The notes: a model not told the origin generated them from the sequence alone. 64,000 nucleotides of DNA from Palleronia caenipelagi (GCF_007004065.1 NZ_VFSV01000004.1:110823-174822), one strand, 5' to 3'. Shown: positions 1-8,367, counted from the stretch's first letter. Numbers and translations: made by a program.

Positions 1-431
1 AAATTCGCAATTCGCGTGCCGAAGAGCCAATTACCGAGATCAACGCGATCAAGCACGTTCTTTATCCACCGCGCACAGAAGATAACAGCAGTGTCGCGAC
101 GCTGGACTTTGATCAGTTGCACGATCAGTTGGTGCGCGGCGGATTTCTCGAAGACGGCGCCACTTGGCGCAGTCCAACAGAAGAGGAAGAAGCATTCTCG
201 GTCAGGGCCGGGTTGCGCCCGAATGAGACTATGCTCAGCCTGAAAGAGTGGCGGGCCTATCTGGCCGACCTGCAGGACCAACGCAAAGAGCGGCAAGCGC
301 GGCGGGAGCTGCGCCAAAAGCGCAAAGCGCAGCGCGAAAAGAACGCCTTGCGCAAACGCCGAAAGGCTATGCGGGAAAGGCAGGCTACCGCCGCGGCCCA
401 ACGGCAGGCTCCTCCACAGGGCGATAGTTAA
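1..431 (+). CDS. C-terminal end of an unrecognised protein (5' end outside window)
   Basis: The third reading frame is open from the first bases of the window to a TAA at 429-431, so this is the tail of a gene that begins to the left. About 142 residues are visible. The last 60 or so are extremely rich in Arg, Lys, Gln, Glu and Ala, with repeated RQKRKAQ- and RKRRKAM-like stretches, so they probably form a charged helix or coiled coil that could bind nucleic acid or another protein. The segment before it contains acidic runs (EEEEAF) and no motif I recognise. No function is proposed. An ATG at 117 could be read as a separate start, but the frame upstream is open and looks equally coding. Confidence 0.55.
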   Translation, partial: IRNSRAEEPITEINAIKHVLYPPRTEDNSSVATLDFDQLHDQLVRGGFLEDGATWRSPTEEEEAFSVRAGLRPNETMLSLKEWRAYLADLQDQRKERQARRELRQKRKAQREKNALRKRRKAMRERQATAAAQRQAPPQGDS

Positions 432-557
432 GCTCTGGGAGTGTCGGGGTTGCGAGCTTACAGATGACAGGCACAGTGAGGCCGCCTCCCGAAGGCGCCA
501 CTTGGAAATCCTCCCCGCGCGCCAGTCAACCTGCGCTGGAACGGCGCAAAACGAAAA

Positions 558-580
558 GGACCGCCGGATATCGGCGGTCC
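558..580 (-). terminator. Intrinsic terminator-like hairpin, minus strand
   Basis: A perfect 9-bp inverted repeat, GGACCGCCG and CGGCGGTCC, encloses a 5-base loop. On the minus strand it is followed by CTTTTCGTTTT, a usable U-tract. It lies 70 bases downstream of the small minus-strand ORF at 650-706 and would end that short transcript. On the plus strand there is no T-run, although the hairpin also lies downstream of the gene ending at 431. Confidence 0.6.
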
Positions 581-591
581 CTCGAATGTTC

Positions 592-722
592 GGAGGTGGG
601 CCCGGTTAGGGTCCGACCCAATCATGGTTCTTCTATCCGGGGGTTGCCCTCAGATATCGGCCCCCATAACTGTTCCGACCTCACACTCCTGCATCATTCT
701 AGACACTGGACCACCTCCTTTC
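592..722 (-). ncRNA. Candidate structured small RNA carrying a tiny ORF
   Basis: This stretch of the minus-strand transcript has several paired elements. GGAGGTGG, the ribosome-binding site (711-718 on the plus map), is perfectly complementary to a CCACCTCC downstream (592-599). GGGGG at 639-643 faces CCCCC at 661-665, and GGGTCCGACCC at 608-618 can fold on itself. A U-tract hairpin at 558-580 closes the transcript. A TTGACA-like -35 hexamer lies at 764-769 (minus), but no good -10 was found. The pairing of the ribosome-binding site with its own 3' part suggests a self-masking leader or a regulatory RNA. I do not recognise a named RNA family. Confidence 0.4.
650..706 (-). CDS. 18-residue ORF behind a near-complete anti-16S Shine-Dalgarno
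   Basis: The minus strand reads GTG then 17 more codons and TGA, giving MSRMMQECEVGTVMGADI. GGAGG lies seven bases before the GTG, and the complementarity to the 3' end of 16S rRNA extends over about 17 bases (706-722), with 16 identities and one G-U pair. Ordinary genes in this window use four to six bases. The two internal ATG codons sit too far from this site to be preferred. The peptide has one Cys and no membrane segment. Whether it is translated for its product or acts as a leader or decoy cannot be told from sequence. Confidence 0.4.
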   Translation of the reverse strand: MSRMMQECEVGTVMGADI

Positions 723-853
723 GTTAAATGCCGATAAGAAGACGGTGCCACATATTTCGCGTGTGTCAAAACATTTCACGCAGGATGTGGTGCAAATTTT
801 TATGATCCGGTCGTTTGCGCGCTGGCTTCCCGCGGTTTGTGTCACCACGCGCT

Positions 854-2518
854 TTACGTCTCGGGGGCGGCCAACCGACTTTCGAGAAGTTCTCCGCGTT
901 CATGCAGCAGAGGGTACGCGATCATGGCAAAGGCCGTGTTGAGGGATTTGAGCGCACGGATCAACTCGAGATGGATGGCGCTGGTCTCGATACTGTCGGC
1001 CATCCCGCGTTGCAGCCGGGACAGATGGCGCGATTGCAGATCTCGGGCGATGTCGCGGACTTTTTCCTTTTGCTCGACCAGTTCCCGGGCGAGGCCGGTA
1101 TCCTCTGACATGAGCACAGTAATCCCGTGCTGCACGTTGCGCAAAACAATGTCGTGGAAATCAGTCAGCTCGCGCCCGCCTTCATCGGAAAAGCGCAGGT
1201 TTTCGAGGCTTTTGCGTCGGGCGAGATCGACAGACTTCCGCGCGATCATGTCGGCGCCGGCTTCCATGTTGGTGGCGATGGTCGACAGCTCGAAACTGCG
1301 GCTGGGCAATGTCCCGTCATCGCCCCGCCCCCGAATGCCAGCCAGATAGATCCGCAGATCGAGGGACATACGCTCGACGCGCTTGTATTCTTCGGCGATG
1401 GCCTGCGCGGTCGCCTCGTCATATCGATCAAACAGAGGCATGACCTGTCGCAGCATCACCTCGATCACGTGGCCCATCTGCACCAGTTCCCGCACAGCAC
1501 AAGCATAGGCGCGGCGCGGCTGGTTTTGCAGCGCCGGGTCCAGTGCACTGACCGCCGTCTCGGCACTTCGGGGGGCTGAGTGTCCGGGCATGAGGCGTTC
1601 AGCCAGACGCGTCAGTGGGCCGACGAAGGGCAGACAGACAAGCAGGACGGCGACATTAAAGAGCACATGCAGGTGCAGCGCCTGCGTGCCTGCGCCGCCG
1701 CCAAGCAAGTCGGTGGGCAGCGCAAAGGTTGCCAGCGCCCAGAGGACAATCAGCGCGCCACCGCCCCGCAGGATGACGTTCAGCCAGACGACACGACGGA
1801 CGGTCACATCCGAGTTCAGCGTCAGGAAAAACGCGATCATCGAGCCGCCCAGATTGGCACCAAGCACCATGGCGAAAGCGGCGCTCGGGGGCAGGAGACC
1901 TTGCGAGGCGAGCGTGGCGAAGAGCAGAACGGCCGCAACGCTGGCATGGACCAGCCACGCAAAGAGCGCAGCGATGATGAACGCCGTCAGCGTGTCATCG
2001 GCGAGATAGAGCATCGCCGTCCGGGCGCCCTCGCTGTCGATCAGCGGGTTGCTAGCGGCGCGGATCAGATCGAGCGACATGAAGATCAGCGCGAGACCGA
2101 TCAGGATGCGCCCGATCTGGCGCAGCTCCCTGCTTTTGCTGCGCAAAAAGATCAGAACGCCGAGGAGCATCAGCACTGGCTGGACCGCTGCGAGGCTCGA
2201 ATTGAGCAGGAGCGCGACGAGAGCCGAGCCGAGGTCGCCGCCGAGCACGATGGACAGGCCCGCCACACCGCTGATTGTCCCCGCCGACACGAACCCCGCC
2301 ATCAGGACCGCAACGGCCGTCGAGCTTTGCATCAGGATCGCGGCGCCCGCACCGGCGCTGGCCGCTGCGAGGCGGCTCTGTGTGGAGCGGCGCAGCCAGA
2401 GACGGAGCTTTGCGCCGAAAGCACGCTCAAACCCGGTACGGACCAGCCGAACAGCCCAGATCAGCAGCGCCGCGGCGCCTGCGATGTTGAGGAAGAAAAA
2501 GATTGGTGACGTTTCCAT
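854..2518 (-). CDS. Na+/phosphate cotransporter family protein with PhoU-like tail
   Basis: A 554-residue inner-membrane protein of the Na/Pi cotransporter (NptA/PNaS) family. The first 310 residues form two repeats of hydrophobic segments. The first repeat carries the family signature QSSTA near residues 64-68; the second has the related GANLGG stretch near residue 225. From about residue 340 the protein becomes soluble and helical and resembles PhoU, which is normal in bacterial members. The likely job is sodium-coupled phosphate movement, possibly efflux. The next genes on the same strand handle organic phosphate (phosphodiesterase and ABC importer, 45 bases upstream), so it may share their transcript; I infer a joint phosphorus role. 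The upstream neighbour ends at 2564. Confidence 0.85.
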   Translation of the reverse strand: METSPIFFFLNIAGAAALLIWAVRLVRTGFERAFGAKLRLWLRRSTQSRLAAASAGAGAAILMQSSTAVAVLMAGFVSAGTISGVAGLSIVLGGDLGSALVALLLNSSLAAVQPVLMLLGVLIFLRSKSRELRQIGRILIGLALIFMSLDLIRAASNPLIDSEGARTAMLYLADDTLTAFIIAALFAWLVHASVAAVLLFATLASQGLLPPSAAFAMVLGANLGGSMIAFFLTLNSDVTVRRVVWLNVILRGGGALIVLWALATFALPTDLLGGGAGTQALHLHVLFNVAVLLVCLPFVGPLTRLAERLMPGHSAPRSAETAVSALDPALQNQPRRAYACAVRELVQMGHVIEVMLRQVMPLFDRYDEATAQAIAEEYKRVERMSLDLRIYLAGIRGRGDDGTLPSRSFELSTIATNMEAGADMIARKSVDLARRKSLENLRFSDEGGRELTDFHDIVLRNVQHGITVLMSEDTGLARELVEQKEKVRDIARDLQSRHLSRLQRGMADSIETSAIHLELIRALKSLNTAFAMIAYPLLHERGELLESRLAAPET

Positions 2519-2563
2519 CGGTAGTCAGGAACTTAGAGGGGCGACAGTATTAGTCCACCGGAA

Positions 2564-3361
2564 TCAGAACGGGAAGATCCCGTCACCGTGGTGCAGCGGA
2601 ATGGCGGTCCACAGATCGTCCGGCCCCGTATCGAGTACCGCAAACCCCGTCGGACCCGCGTAAAAGCCCACGGGTGCGTCGGTCCGGCGATCCAGAGCGA
2701 AGGCGCTGCACAGGGAGGGGGCGGTGACGACGGGGTGGCTCGCGAGGGTGCTCTGATAAACCCCATGAACATGACCCGCGACGATACGGAGATGGCCTTT
2801 GAACGGGGCAAGAACGGTGGCCAGATCGCCGGGATTTTCCAGCGCGATCGCGTCCATAAAGCAGATGCCGGTGCGCAGGGGCGGATGATGGAGCGCGACA
2901 ACCACCGGGCCGGACCCTGCGCCATCCAGCGCATGGGCGAGATGATCGAGGCTCTCGGGCCTGAGACGCCCGCCGCCCTGCCCCTCAACCAGCGTGTCGA
3001 GGCCGATGATCCGGGTGTCGCCGATATCGCGCACCCAGTCGATGAGGCCGTCCTTCGGCATACCGGGGAGGTCACCAAACACCGCGCGCAGGGGATCGCG
3101 GGCATCGTGATTGCCGGGGACGACCATCAGCGGCAGGCGAAAGCGCTCCAGTTCCAGCCGGGCCAGAGCGGTGCTGTCCACACCGCCATCATCGGTGAGA
3201 TCGCCGGTGACCAGAACCGCATCGAGGGGTCCGATCTGATCCATTCGCTTTTGGATCTGATCCACCGCGCCACGCACCAGAGCAGGCGTGTCGAGTACCT
3301 GCGAGGCGTGCTGGCCGTTGGAGACCAGATGCAGGTCGGTAAGATGCAGGATACGAGCCAT
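2564..3361 (-). CDS. Metallophosphoesterase (CpdA/GpdQ-type phosphodiesterase)
   Basis: A 265-residue cytoplasmic calcineurin-like phosphoesterase. All metal-ligand blocks are present and in order: LTDLH (D9, H11), GDLTDD (D54), GNHD (83-86), LHHPP (H158) and GHVHG (196-200). This pattern fits the class III cyclic-nucleotide or glycerophosphodiesterase group. It starts two bases after the stop of the upstream permease and is the last gene of the DeoR-led ABC operon. Within that setting it probably hydrolyses an imported glycerophosphodiester to glycerol-3-phosphate plus an alcohol, a role filled by UgpQ in other bacteria. A cAMP phosphodiesterase role cannot be excluded from sequence alone. 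Confidence 0.8.
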   Translation of the reverse strand: MARILHLTDLHLVSNGQHASQVLDTPALVRGAVDQIQKRMDQIGPLDAVLVTGDLTDDGGVDSTALARLELERFRLPLMVVPGNHDARDPLRAVFGDLPGMPKDGLIDWVRDIGDTRIIGLDTLVEGQGGGRLRPESLDHLAHALDGAGSGPVVVALHHPPLRTGICFMDAIALENPGDLATVLAPFKGHLRIVAGHVHGVYQSTLASHPVVTAPSLCSAFALDRRTDAPVGFYAGPTGFAVLDTGPDDLWTAIPLHHGDGIFPF

Positions 3362-3363
3362 GG

Positions 3364-4173
3364 TTACTTGATCCCGGCGCGCAGGAAGGCCTGCACGAAC
3401 TGGCGCTGGAAGACGAGGAAGGCGATCAGGAGCGGCGCCACCGACATCATCGTGGCCGCCGAGATCACCGAGATATCGACCCCGTTCTCCGGTGCGCCGA
3501 AGATCGACAGACCCACGGTCAGCGGCCGGGTATCAGGAGAGTTGGTGACGATCAGCGGCCAGAGGAAATTGTTCCAGTGGGTCGAGACGGAGACCAGCGC
3601 ATAGGCGAGGTAGGTGGGCCGGGCCAGCGGTACGTAGACCCGCCAGAGGATACCGAACCAGCCGCAGCCCTCGACGCGGGCGGCCTCATGCAACTCGATG
3701 GGGACGCCCTTGAACGCCTGTCGCATGAGGAAGATCCCAAAGGCGGAAGCCATATAGGGCATCCCCACCCCGAGGATCGAGTCGAAGAGGCCCAGCCGCG
3801 AGACCATGGCGTAGTTCTCGACGATCAGCACTTCGGGCAGGATGAAGAGCTGCATCAGCACGAGGATGAAGACCACGTCGCGTCCGGGGAACTGCACCTT
3901 GGCAAAGGCAAAGCCCGCCAGCGTGGTGACGAAGAACTGGCCAATCAGGATCACCGTCACGAGGATGAAGGTGTTCAGGAAGTAACGCAGCCAAGGCGCG
4001 CCGTCCCAGGCGGTGCGGAAATTGTCGAGGGTCCAGGCCGAGGTGAGGTTGAAATTCACTGCGTCAGAGGTGGAATGGAACGCGGCCCAGAAGGCAAAGA
4101 CCAGCGGCGAGATCCAGATCACCGCGAGCAACAGGGCGCCGGCGGTCTCGATGTAACGGGAGAGGCTGCTCAT
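3364..4173 (-). CDS. ABC importer permease, UgpE/MalG type
   Basis: A 269-residue inner-membrane permease of the carbohydrate-uptake (CUT1) family. About six hydrophobic helices are visible, and the cytoplasmic EAA loop reads EAARVEGCGWFGILWRVYVP, the contact site for the ATPase. It overlaps the partner permease upstream by four bases (ATGA), so the two are translationally coupled. With 4170-5063, 5125-6381 and 6415-7446 it makes a complete importer. The linked phosphodiesterase and the DeoR/GlpR-type regulator suggest glycerol-3-phosphate or glycerophosphodiesters as substrate, which is an inference. A plain sugar or polyol importer is the main alternative. Confidence 0.85.
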   Translation of the reverse strand: MSSLSRYIETAGALLLAVIWISPLVFAFWAAFHSTSDAVNFNLTSAWTLDNFRTAWDGAPWLRYFLNTFILVTVILIGQFFVTTLAGFAFAKVQFPGRDVVFILVLMQLFILPEVLIVENYAMVSRLGLFDSILGVGMPYMASAFGIFLMRQAFKGVPIELHEAARVEGCGWFGILWRVYVPLARPTYLAYALVSVSTHWNNFLWPLIVTNSPDTRPLTVGLSIFGAPENGVDISVISAATMMSVAPLLIAFLVFQRQFVQAFLRAGIK

Positions 4174-5063
4174 TGGTAATGGGTCCGCTTGTCGAGAATG
4201 GTGAATTTGACGGCGGCGACGATGCCGAGGACGAGGAGCACCATGATGGTCATCGCAGCGGCATGGGGCGCGTCAAAGAAGGCAAAGGCCATTTCCCAGA
4301 TATAGTAGAGGATCAGCTTCGACGCGTCGTTGGGTCCGCCCTTTGTCAGGATGAACAGGTGGTCGATGAGCTTCACCGAGTTGATCAGCGCGTTCACCAT
4401 GATGAACAACGTAGTCGGCATCAGGAGCGGCAGCACGATGCGGCGGAAATAGGTCCAGCGGCTGGCGCCTTCGATATCGGCGGCTTCCTTCAGGTCCTCG
4501 GGGATGGTTTGCAACGCCGCGAGGTAGAAGATCATGAAGAACCCCGCTTCTTTCCAGATCGTCACGATGATGACGGCCCAGAGCGCGGTTTCCGGCTGAC
4601 CCAGCCAGTTCACCGATGGCAGGCCAAAGAGCGACCCGATCTGATCCAGCACACCGAGGCCGGGCGTGTAGAAGAACAGCCACAGGTTCGCGGCTGCGAT
4701 CATTGGCAGCACAGTGGGGGTGAAATAGGCGGTGCGGACAAAGCCTCTCGCCGGGATCTTTGAGTTCGCCCAGAGCGCCATGCCGAGCGCAATGCCGATG
4801 GAAACCGGGATCGTGACACCCGCATAGATCAGGTTGTTCTTGACCACGACGAGGAAGGTCGGGTCCGCGAACAGGTCCGTGTAATTCTCCAGTCCGATGA
4901 ACTCGGACGGGCGGCGGCGGGTCTCCCGGCTGAACAGGCTGTCCCAGAAGGTCGCCAGCGACGGGTAGAACGCAAACGTCGTCAGCAGGATCGCGGCGGG
5001 CGACAAGAGGAGCCAGCCATAGATCGCCTGTCTTCGGCGCTCGATATTCACATGCTCGGCCAT
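4170..5063 (-). CDS. ABC importer permease, UgpA/MalF type
   Basis: A 297-residue inner-membrane protein, the second permease of the importer. It has six predicted membrane helices and an EAA loop, EAADIEGASRWTYFRRIVLP, typical of CUT1 transporters. The N-terminus (MAEHVNIERRRQ) is a short charged cytoplasmic tail before the first helix. There is no large periplasmic insertion, unlike the paralogue at 19185-20414. It follows the binding-protein gene by about 60 bases and overlaps the second permease gene by four bases. The role is inward passage of the ligand delivered by the binding protein at 5125-6381. Confidence 0.85.
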   Translation of the reverse strand: MAEHVNIERRRQAIYGWLLLSPAAILLTTFAFYPSLATFWDSLFSRETRRRPSEFIGLENYTDLFADPTFLVVVKNNLIYAGVTIPVSIGIALGMALWANSKIPARGFVRTAYFTPTVLPMIAAANLWLFFYTPGLGVLDQIGSLFGLPSVNWLGQPETALWAVIIVTIWKEAGFFMIFYLAALQTIPEDLKEAADIEGASRWTYFRRIVLPLLMPTTLFIMVNALINSVKLIDHLFILTKGGPNDASKLILYYIWEMAFAFFDAPHAAAMTIMVLLVLGIVAAVKFTILDKRTHYQ

Positions 5064-5124
5064 GCCGGGTCTCCGCTGAATGGGGGGACGGGCGCCGAAG
5101 GTACCCCCGGCGCCCGAGATGGGT

Positions 5125-6381
5125 TTATTGGTAGGCCTTCAGCAGGCGTTCGGCAGCAGACTGGGCCTCTTCCAGCGCCGCAGCGGGCTCTTTGGCACTG
5201 GTCAGCGCGGCCTGAATGGCATTGTTCAGGCCATCGCGCACGCGAGCGGTCTCGAAGGTCGAGAACTCGGCCACGGCGTTTTCCAGCTGGTTGCGCGCCA
5301 CGAGCGCCGGGGGGAACTCCTCGGTATAGGCCTTCAGCGCGTCGGTCTCGTAGGCGGCGGGGGAGACGCCCATATAGCCGGTGGCGATGGACCAGGCGGC
5401 CGCCTGCTCGGGTGCGGTCATGAACTGGATCAGCTTCAGCGCAGCGGCCTGCTCTTCGGGGGTCGTGTCCTTGAAGATGTAGAAGTTGCCGCCACCTGTG
5501 GGCGAACCCGGGCGCACATTAGCGGGCAGCTCGGCCACGCCGAAGTCAAAGCTCGCACCGTTCTTCACCGCCGTCAGGTTGCCGGTGGAATGCCACATCA
5601 TCGCGGTCTGCCCTTCGAGGAAGGCCTGACGCAGGGTGCCCCATTCGACCGTGCCCTCGGGCATGATGCCATGCTCGGTGGAGAGGGATTTCCAGAACTC
5701 CAGCGTCTCGACGACGGCCTCATCGTCGAAGGAGGTGCTCAGCCCGTCGCCGGACATCAGCTCCTTGCCATTCTGGATCGCCAGCGCCTGGAACATCCAG
5801 TAAGGATAACCGGTCGAGGGGATCATCAGGCCAAACGTATCGTCCTTGGTCAGGGCTTTGCCCATCTCGACCAGCCCGTCCCAGCTCTTGGGCGCCATCT
5901 CGGGGTCGAGACCGGCCTCGCGGAACATGTCTTTGTTATAGTAGGCCACGATGGTCGAGCGCTGGAACGGGATGCCCCAGGTCTGGCCCTCGATGCGGCT
6001 GTTGGCCATCAGAGCCGGGTAGAAGCTGTTCAGCCAGTCCTCAGTCACCCCGTCGATCTCCTCGAAGGGCACGATCAGCTCCTGCTCGATCAGGTCATAG
6101 GCGTCGATGGAGAACATCACCGCCAGCTGGGCTGGCTCGCCGGACGACAGCGCCGAAAGCGCGCGCACGCGGGTGTCGTCATAATTGCCGGAATAGATCG
6201 CATTGACCTTGATATCCGGGTTTTCGGCCTGAAAATCAGCGACGATCCCGTCCACGACTTCGGTCAGCGCTCCGCCGACGGCAATGGGGTAGTACATGGT
6301 CAGCTCGGTCTCGGCCAGCGCCGGAGCCATCAGAGCCATGCTGGCCGCGCCCGAAAGCGCCAGTGTCTTGAATACGTTCAT
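5125..6381 (-). CDS. Periplasmic solute-binding protein, UgpB type
   Basis: A 418-residue family-1 extracellular solute-binding protein. A signal peptide ends at about residue 23 (PALA then ETELTMYYP), so the mature protein is periplasmic. The body has features of glycerol-3-phosphate and sugar binders: a QAENPDIKVNAIYSGNYDD-like strand near residue 50, GIPFQRSTIVAYYNKDMFRE near residue 125 and a Gly-rich GSPTGGGNFYIFKDT stretch near residue 300, resembling the UgpB group. The start is set by a GGGAGG ribosome-binding site. It sits between the ATPase and the permeases, 33 bases after the ATPase gene. Its ligand would define the transporter; glycerol-3-phosphate or a glycerophosphodiester is my best guess. 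Confidence 0.82.
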   Translation of the reverse strand: MNVFKTLALSGAASMALMAPALAETELTMYYPIAVGGALTEVVDGIVADFQAENPDIKVNAIYSGNYDDTRVRALSALSSGEPAQLAVMFSIDAYDLIEQELIVPFEEIDGVTEDWLNSFYPALMANSRIEGQTWGIPFQRSTIVAYYNKDMFREAGLDPEMAPKSWDGLVEMGKALTKDDTFGLMIPSTGYPYWMFQALAIQNGKELMSGDGLSTSFDDEAVVETLEFWKSLSTEHGIMPEGTVEWGTLRQAFLEGQTAMMWHSTGNLTAVKNGASFDFGVAELPANVRPGSPTGGGNFYIFKDTTPEEQAAALKLIQFMTAPEQAAAWSIATGYMGVSPAAYETDALKAYTEEFPPALVARNQLENAVAEFSTFETARVRDGLNNAIQAALTSAKEPAAALEEAQSAAERLLKAYQ

Positions 6382-6414
6382 GTGTTCCTCCCTAAATGAA
6401 CGATGTGCCTGAGA

Positions 6415-7446
6415 TCAGGCGCCGGGTTGCGGCTGGTTCAGCCGCTGTCCGTTGGCGTCGAAGAAATGCAGATCCGCGTCGGAGAAGCCGATCTCCATCT
6501 GCTGGCCCGCGGGAATGTTGCGCAGCCCCGGCATGGACACGGTCAGCCCGGTCGTGCCCGGATGCGACAGTCCCACGAAGGTCTCGGAGCCCAGAAACTC
6601 GCATTCGGAAACCTGACAGCTCAGCCGCCCCTGCCCGGTCTCGGCCACATGGATGTTCTCGGCCCGCAGCCCGATCTTCTCCACCCCACCAAAGCCCGGC
6701 AGCGCCGCGCTGTCGATCAGCGCCATGGGCGGCGCGCCGACAAACTCGGCGACGAACGTGTTGGCAGGTTTGTAATACAGATCCTCCGGCGCACCGACCT
6801 GCTGGATGTGGCCGTCCTTCATCAGCACCACCATATCCGCCATGCTCATGGCTTCGGTCTGGTCGTGGGTCACGTAGACCACGGTCATGCCAAGGTCGCT
6901 TTGCAGCTTCTTGATGTCTTTGCGCACCGAGGCGCGGAGCTTGGCGTCGAGGTTCGAGAGCGGCTCGTCCATCAGGCAGAGCGGCTGGTTCGCCACGATC
7001 GCGCGGGCCAGCGCTACCCGCTGACGTTGTCCACCGGACAGTTCGCCCGGCTTGCGGTTTTCGTACCCGAGCAGCCCGGTGATCTCGAGCGCACGGTGCA
7101 GTTTCTTCTGGCGCTCAGCCTTCGGCGTCTTGCGGACCTTCAGACCAAACATCACGTTCTCGGCGACGCTGAGATGTGGAAACAGGGCGTAGGACTGGAA
7201 CACCATGGACAGGTTGCGCTCGGAGGGCGCGGCGAGGGTCACGTCCCTCCCGTCTATGCTGATCCGTCCCTCATCGGGAAGCTCCAGCCCCGACAGAAGC
7301 CGCAACGTCGTCGATTTGCCGCAGCCCGACGGACCCAGAAGCGCGACAAAGGCGCCCTCGGGGATCGACAGCGAGATGTTCTCGACCCCCAGCTGGCCGT
7401 TCCAGCGTTTTGCGACGTCTTCCACGTGAACGAAGGGCTGGGTCAT
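6415..7446 (-). CDS. ABC importer ATP-binding protein, UgpC/MalK type
   Basis: A 343-residue cytoplasmic ATPase. It shows Walker [10 protein letters not shown] (38-46), the Q-loop in FQSYALFPH, the signature LSGGQ (136-140), Walker B LCLMDEP and the switch His in YVTHD. The C-terminal third is the TOBE regulatory domain of the MalK/UgpC group. The frame is open further upstream, but ATG at 7446 is chosen because it overlaps the DeoR gene stop by four bases (ATGA) and begins MTQPFVHVED, the normal family N-terminus. It energises the permeases downstream. An ATPase placed first after the regulator, ahead of the binding protein, is a common layout in rhodobacters. Confidence 0.87.
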   Translation of the reverse strand: MTQPFVHVEDVAKRWNGQLGVENISLSIPEGAFVALLGPSGCGKSTTLRLLSGLELPDEGRISIDGRDVTLAAPSERNLSMVFQSYALFPHLSVAENVMFGLKVRKTPKAERQKKLHRALEITGLLGYENRKPGELSGGQRQRVALARAIVANQPLCLMDEPLSNLDAKLRASVRKDIKKLQSDLGMTVVYVTHDQTEAMSMADMVVLMKDGHIQQVGAPEDLYYKPANTFVAEFVGAPPMALIDSAALPGFGGVEKIGLRAENIHVAETGQGRLSCQVSECEFLGSETFVGLSHPGTTGLTVSMPGLRNIPAGQQMEIGFSDADLHFFDANGQRLNQPQPGA

Positions 7447-8225
7447 GGGCGGTCGGGTCCTTCTGCGAAGTGAATACGCGCGCCAAGGCCCTCGACCAGA
7501 GGCGCGAAATCTGCGGTGGGCGGACGGTCGCACACGACCAGATCCACATCCGTGATGGTGCCGCCCAGAGCCGGGGCATGGCGGCCAAATTTACTGTGAT
7601 CGATGGCGAGGATTGACATGCGGGCGCTTTGCGCCATGCGTTGCGCGGCGCGTATTTCGGCCTCGTGGAACTCCAGCAGCCCCCCGTCGAGACCCACCCC
7701 CGCGACGCCAAAAATGGCGTATTCCGTGCGGTAGCGGCCAAAGAACCCGATCACATCGGCCCCGATAAAATCCCGGTCAGGCAGGCGCAGCTCGCCGCCG
7801 GGCAGCACGATCCGGTTCGAGACCTCGCCGCTCAGCGCCATGGCGACGCCAAGATTGTTGGTGATCACCGTCAGCTCTCTGCGGTCCCGCAGCGCCTGCG
7901 CCACGGCCACTGCGGTGGACCCGATGGAGATCGCCAGTGTCGCCCCGTCCGGGATCTTGGCTGCGACAGCAGCGGCGATTGCGGTCTTGCCCGACAAGTT
8001 GTGGACGGCGCGCTGGTCGAAGGGCGTGTTCAGGCGGTCTTCGGCCAACTCGATCCGTCCATGCATCCGCCGCAGGGTCTCGCCATCGCAGAGCACATCC
8101 AGATCCCGGCGCACGGTCTGGGTCGACACGTCCAGCAGATCAGCCAGCGCACCGACGCTGACACTGCCGCGCTCCTGCACCAACTGCACGATCCTGTCGT
8201 GACGTTTGACCTGCTTGGTTCCCAT
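7443..8225 (-). CDS. DeoR/GlpR family transcriptional repressor
   Basis: A 260-residue regulator. The N-terminal winged helix-turn-helix (residues 8-60, core VSVGALADLLDVSTQTVRRDL) is the DeoR signature. The rest is the DeoRC sugar-phosphate sensor domain, including the ISIGSTAVAVA and ITNNLGVAMAL strands that bind a phosphorylated ligand. It is the first gene of the ABC operon and overlaps the ATPase gene by four bases, so it very likely controls its own operon and releases DNA when a phosphorylated metabolite such as glycerol-3-phosphate accumulates. The intergenic space up to the divergent HAD gene (8226-8367) is AT-rich and holds a tandem octamer that could be its operator. Confidence 0.85.
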   Translation of the reverse strand: MGTKQVKRHDRIVQLVQERGSVSVGALADLLDVSTQTVRRDLDVLCDGETLRRMHGRIELAEDRLNTPFDQRAVHNLSGKTAIAAAVAAKIPDGATLAISIGSTAVAVAQALRDRRELTVITNNLGVAMALSGEVSNRIVLPGGELRLPDRDFIGADVIGFFGRYRTEYAIFGVAGVGLDGGLLEFHEAEIRAAQRMAQSARMSILAIDHSKFGRHAPALGGTITDVDLVVCDRPPTADFAPLVEGLGARIHFAEGPDRP

Positions 8226-8263
8226 CGCTCACCTGTTGATTTGAGCCGAGCATACCCGGAAAA

Positions 8264-8279
8264 AACAACAAAACAACAA
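8264..8279. repeat. Tandem octamer AACAACAA x2 between deoR-type gene and HAD gene
   Basis: Two head-to-tail copies of AACAACAA occupy 8264-8279 in the otherwise GC-rich divergent intergenic region, about 40 bases before the DeoR start and 90 bases before the HAD start. Direct repeats of this kind are one form of DeoR-family operator, so this is a candidate binding site. It is also close to simple-sequence DNA and could mean nothing. Confidence 0.25.
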
Positions 8280-8367
8280 AATTTATCAAAACATGATGTT
8301 TAACCTTCCAATTAAGGCTGAATTGGGTACATTCCTGTCTCAGCGGCCACTAGGAGAGGGGATCAGG

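Noticed and set aside
706..722. Resemblance to the 3' end of 16S rRNA on the plus strand
   Set aside because: Only 17 bases match and no other rRNA sequence surrounds them; the match is explained by a very long Shine-Dalgarno on the minus strand.
464..727. 87-residue plus-strand frame in the left gap
   Set aside because: It runs through the hairpin and the opposite-strand structured element, has no ribosome-binding site and no recognisable protein features.
5080..6399. Long plus-strand frame opposite the UgpB-type gene
   Set aside because: A shadow of the minus-strand gene, which has a signal peptide and family motifs; the plus frame has none.
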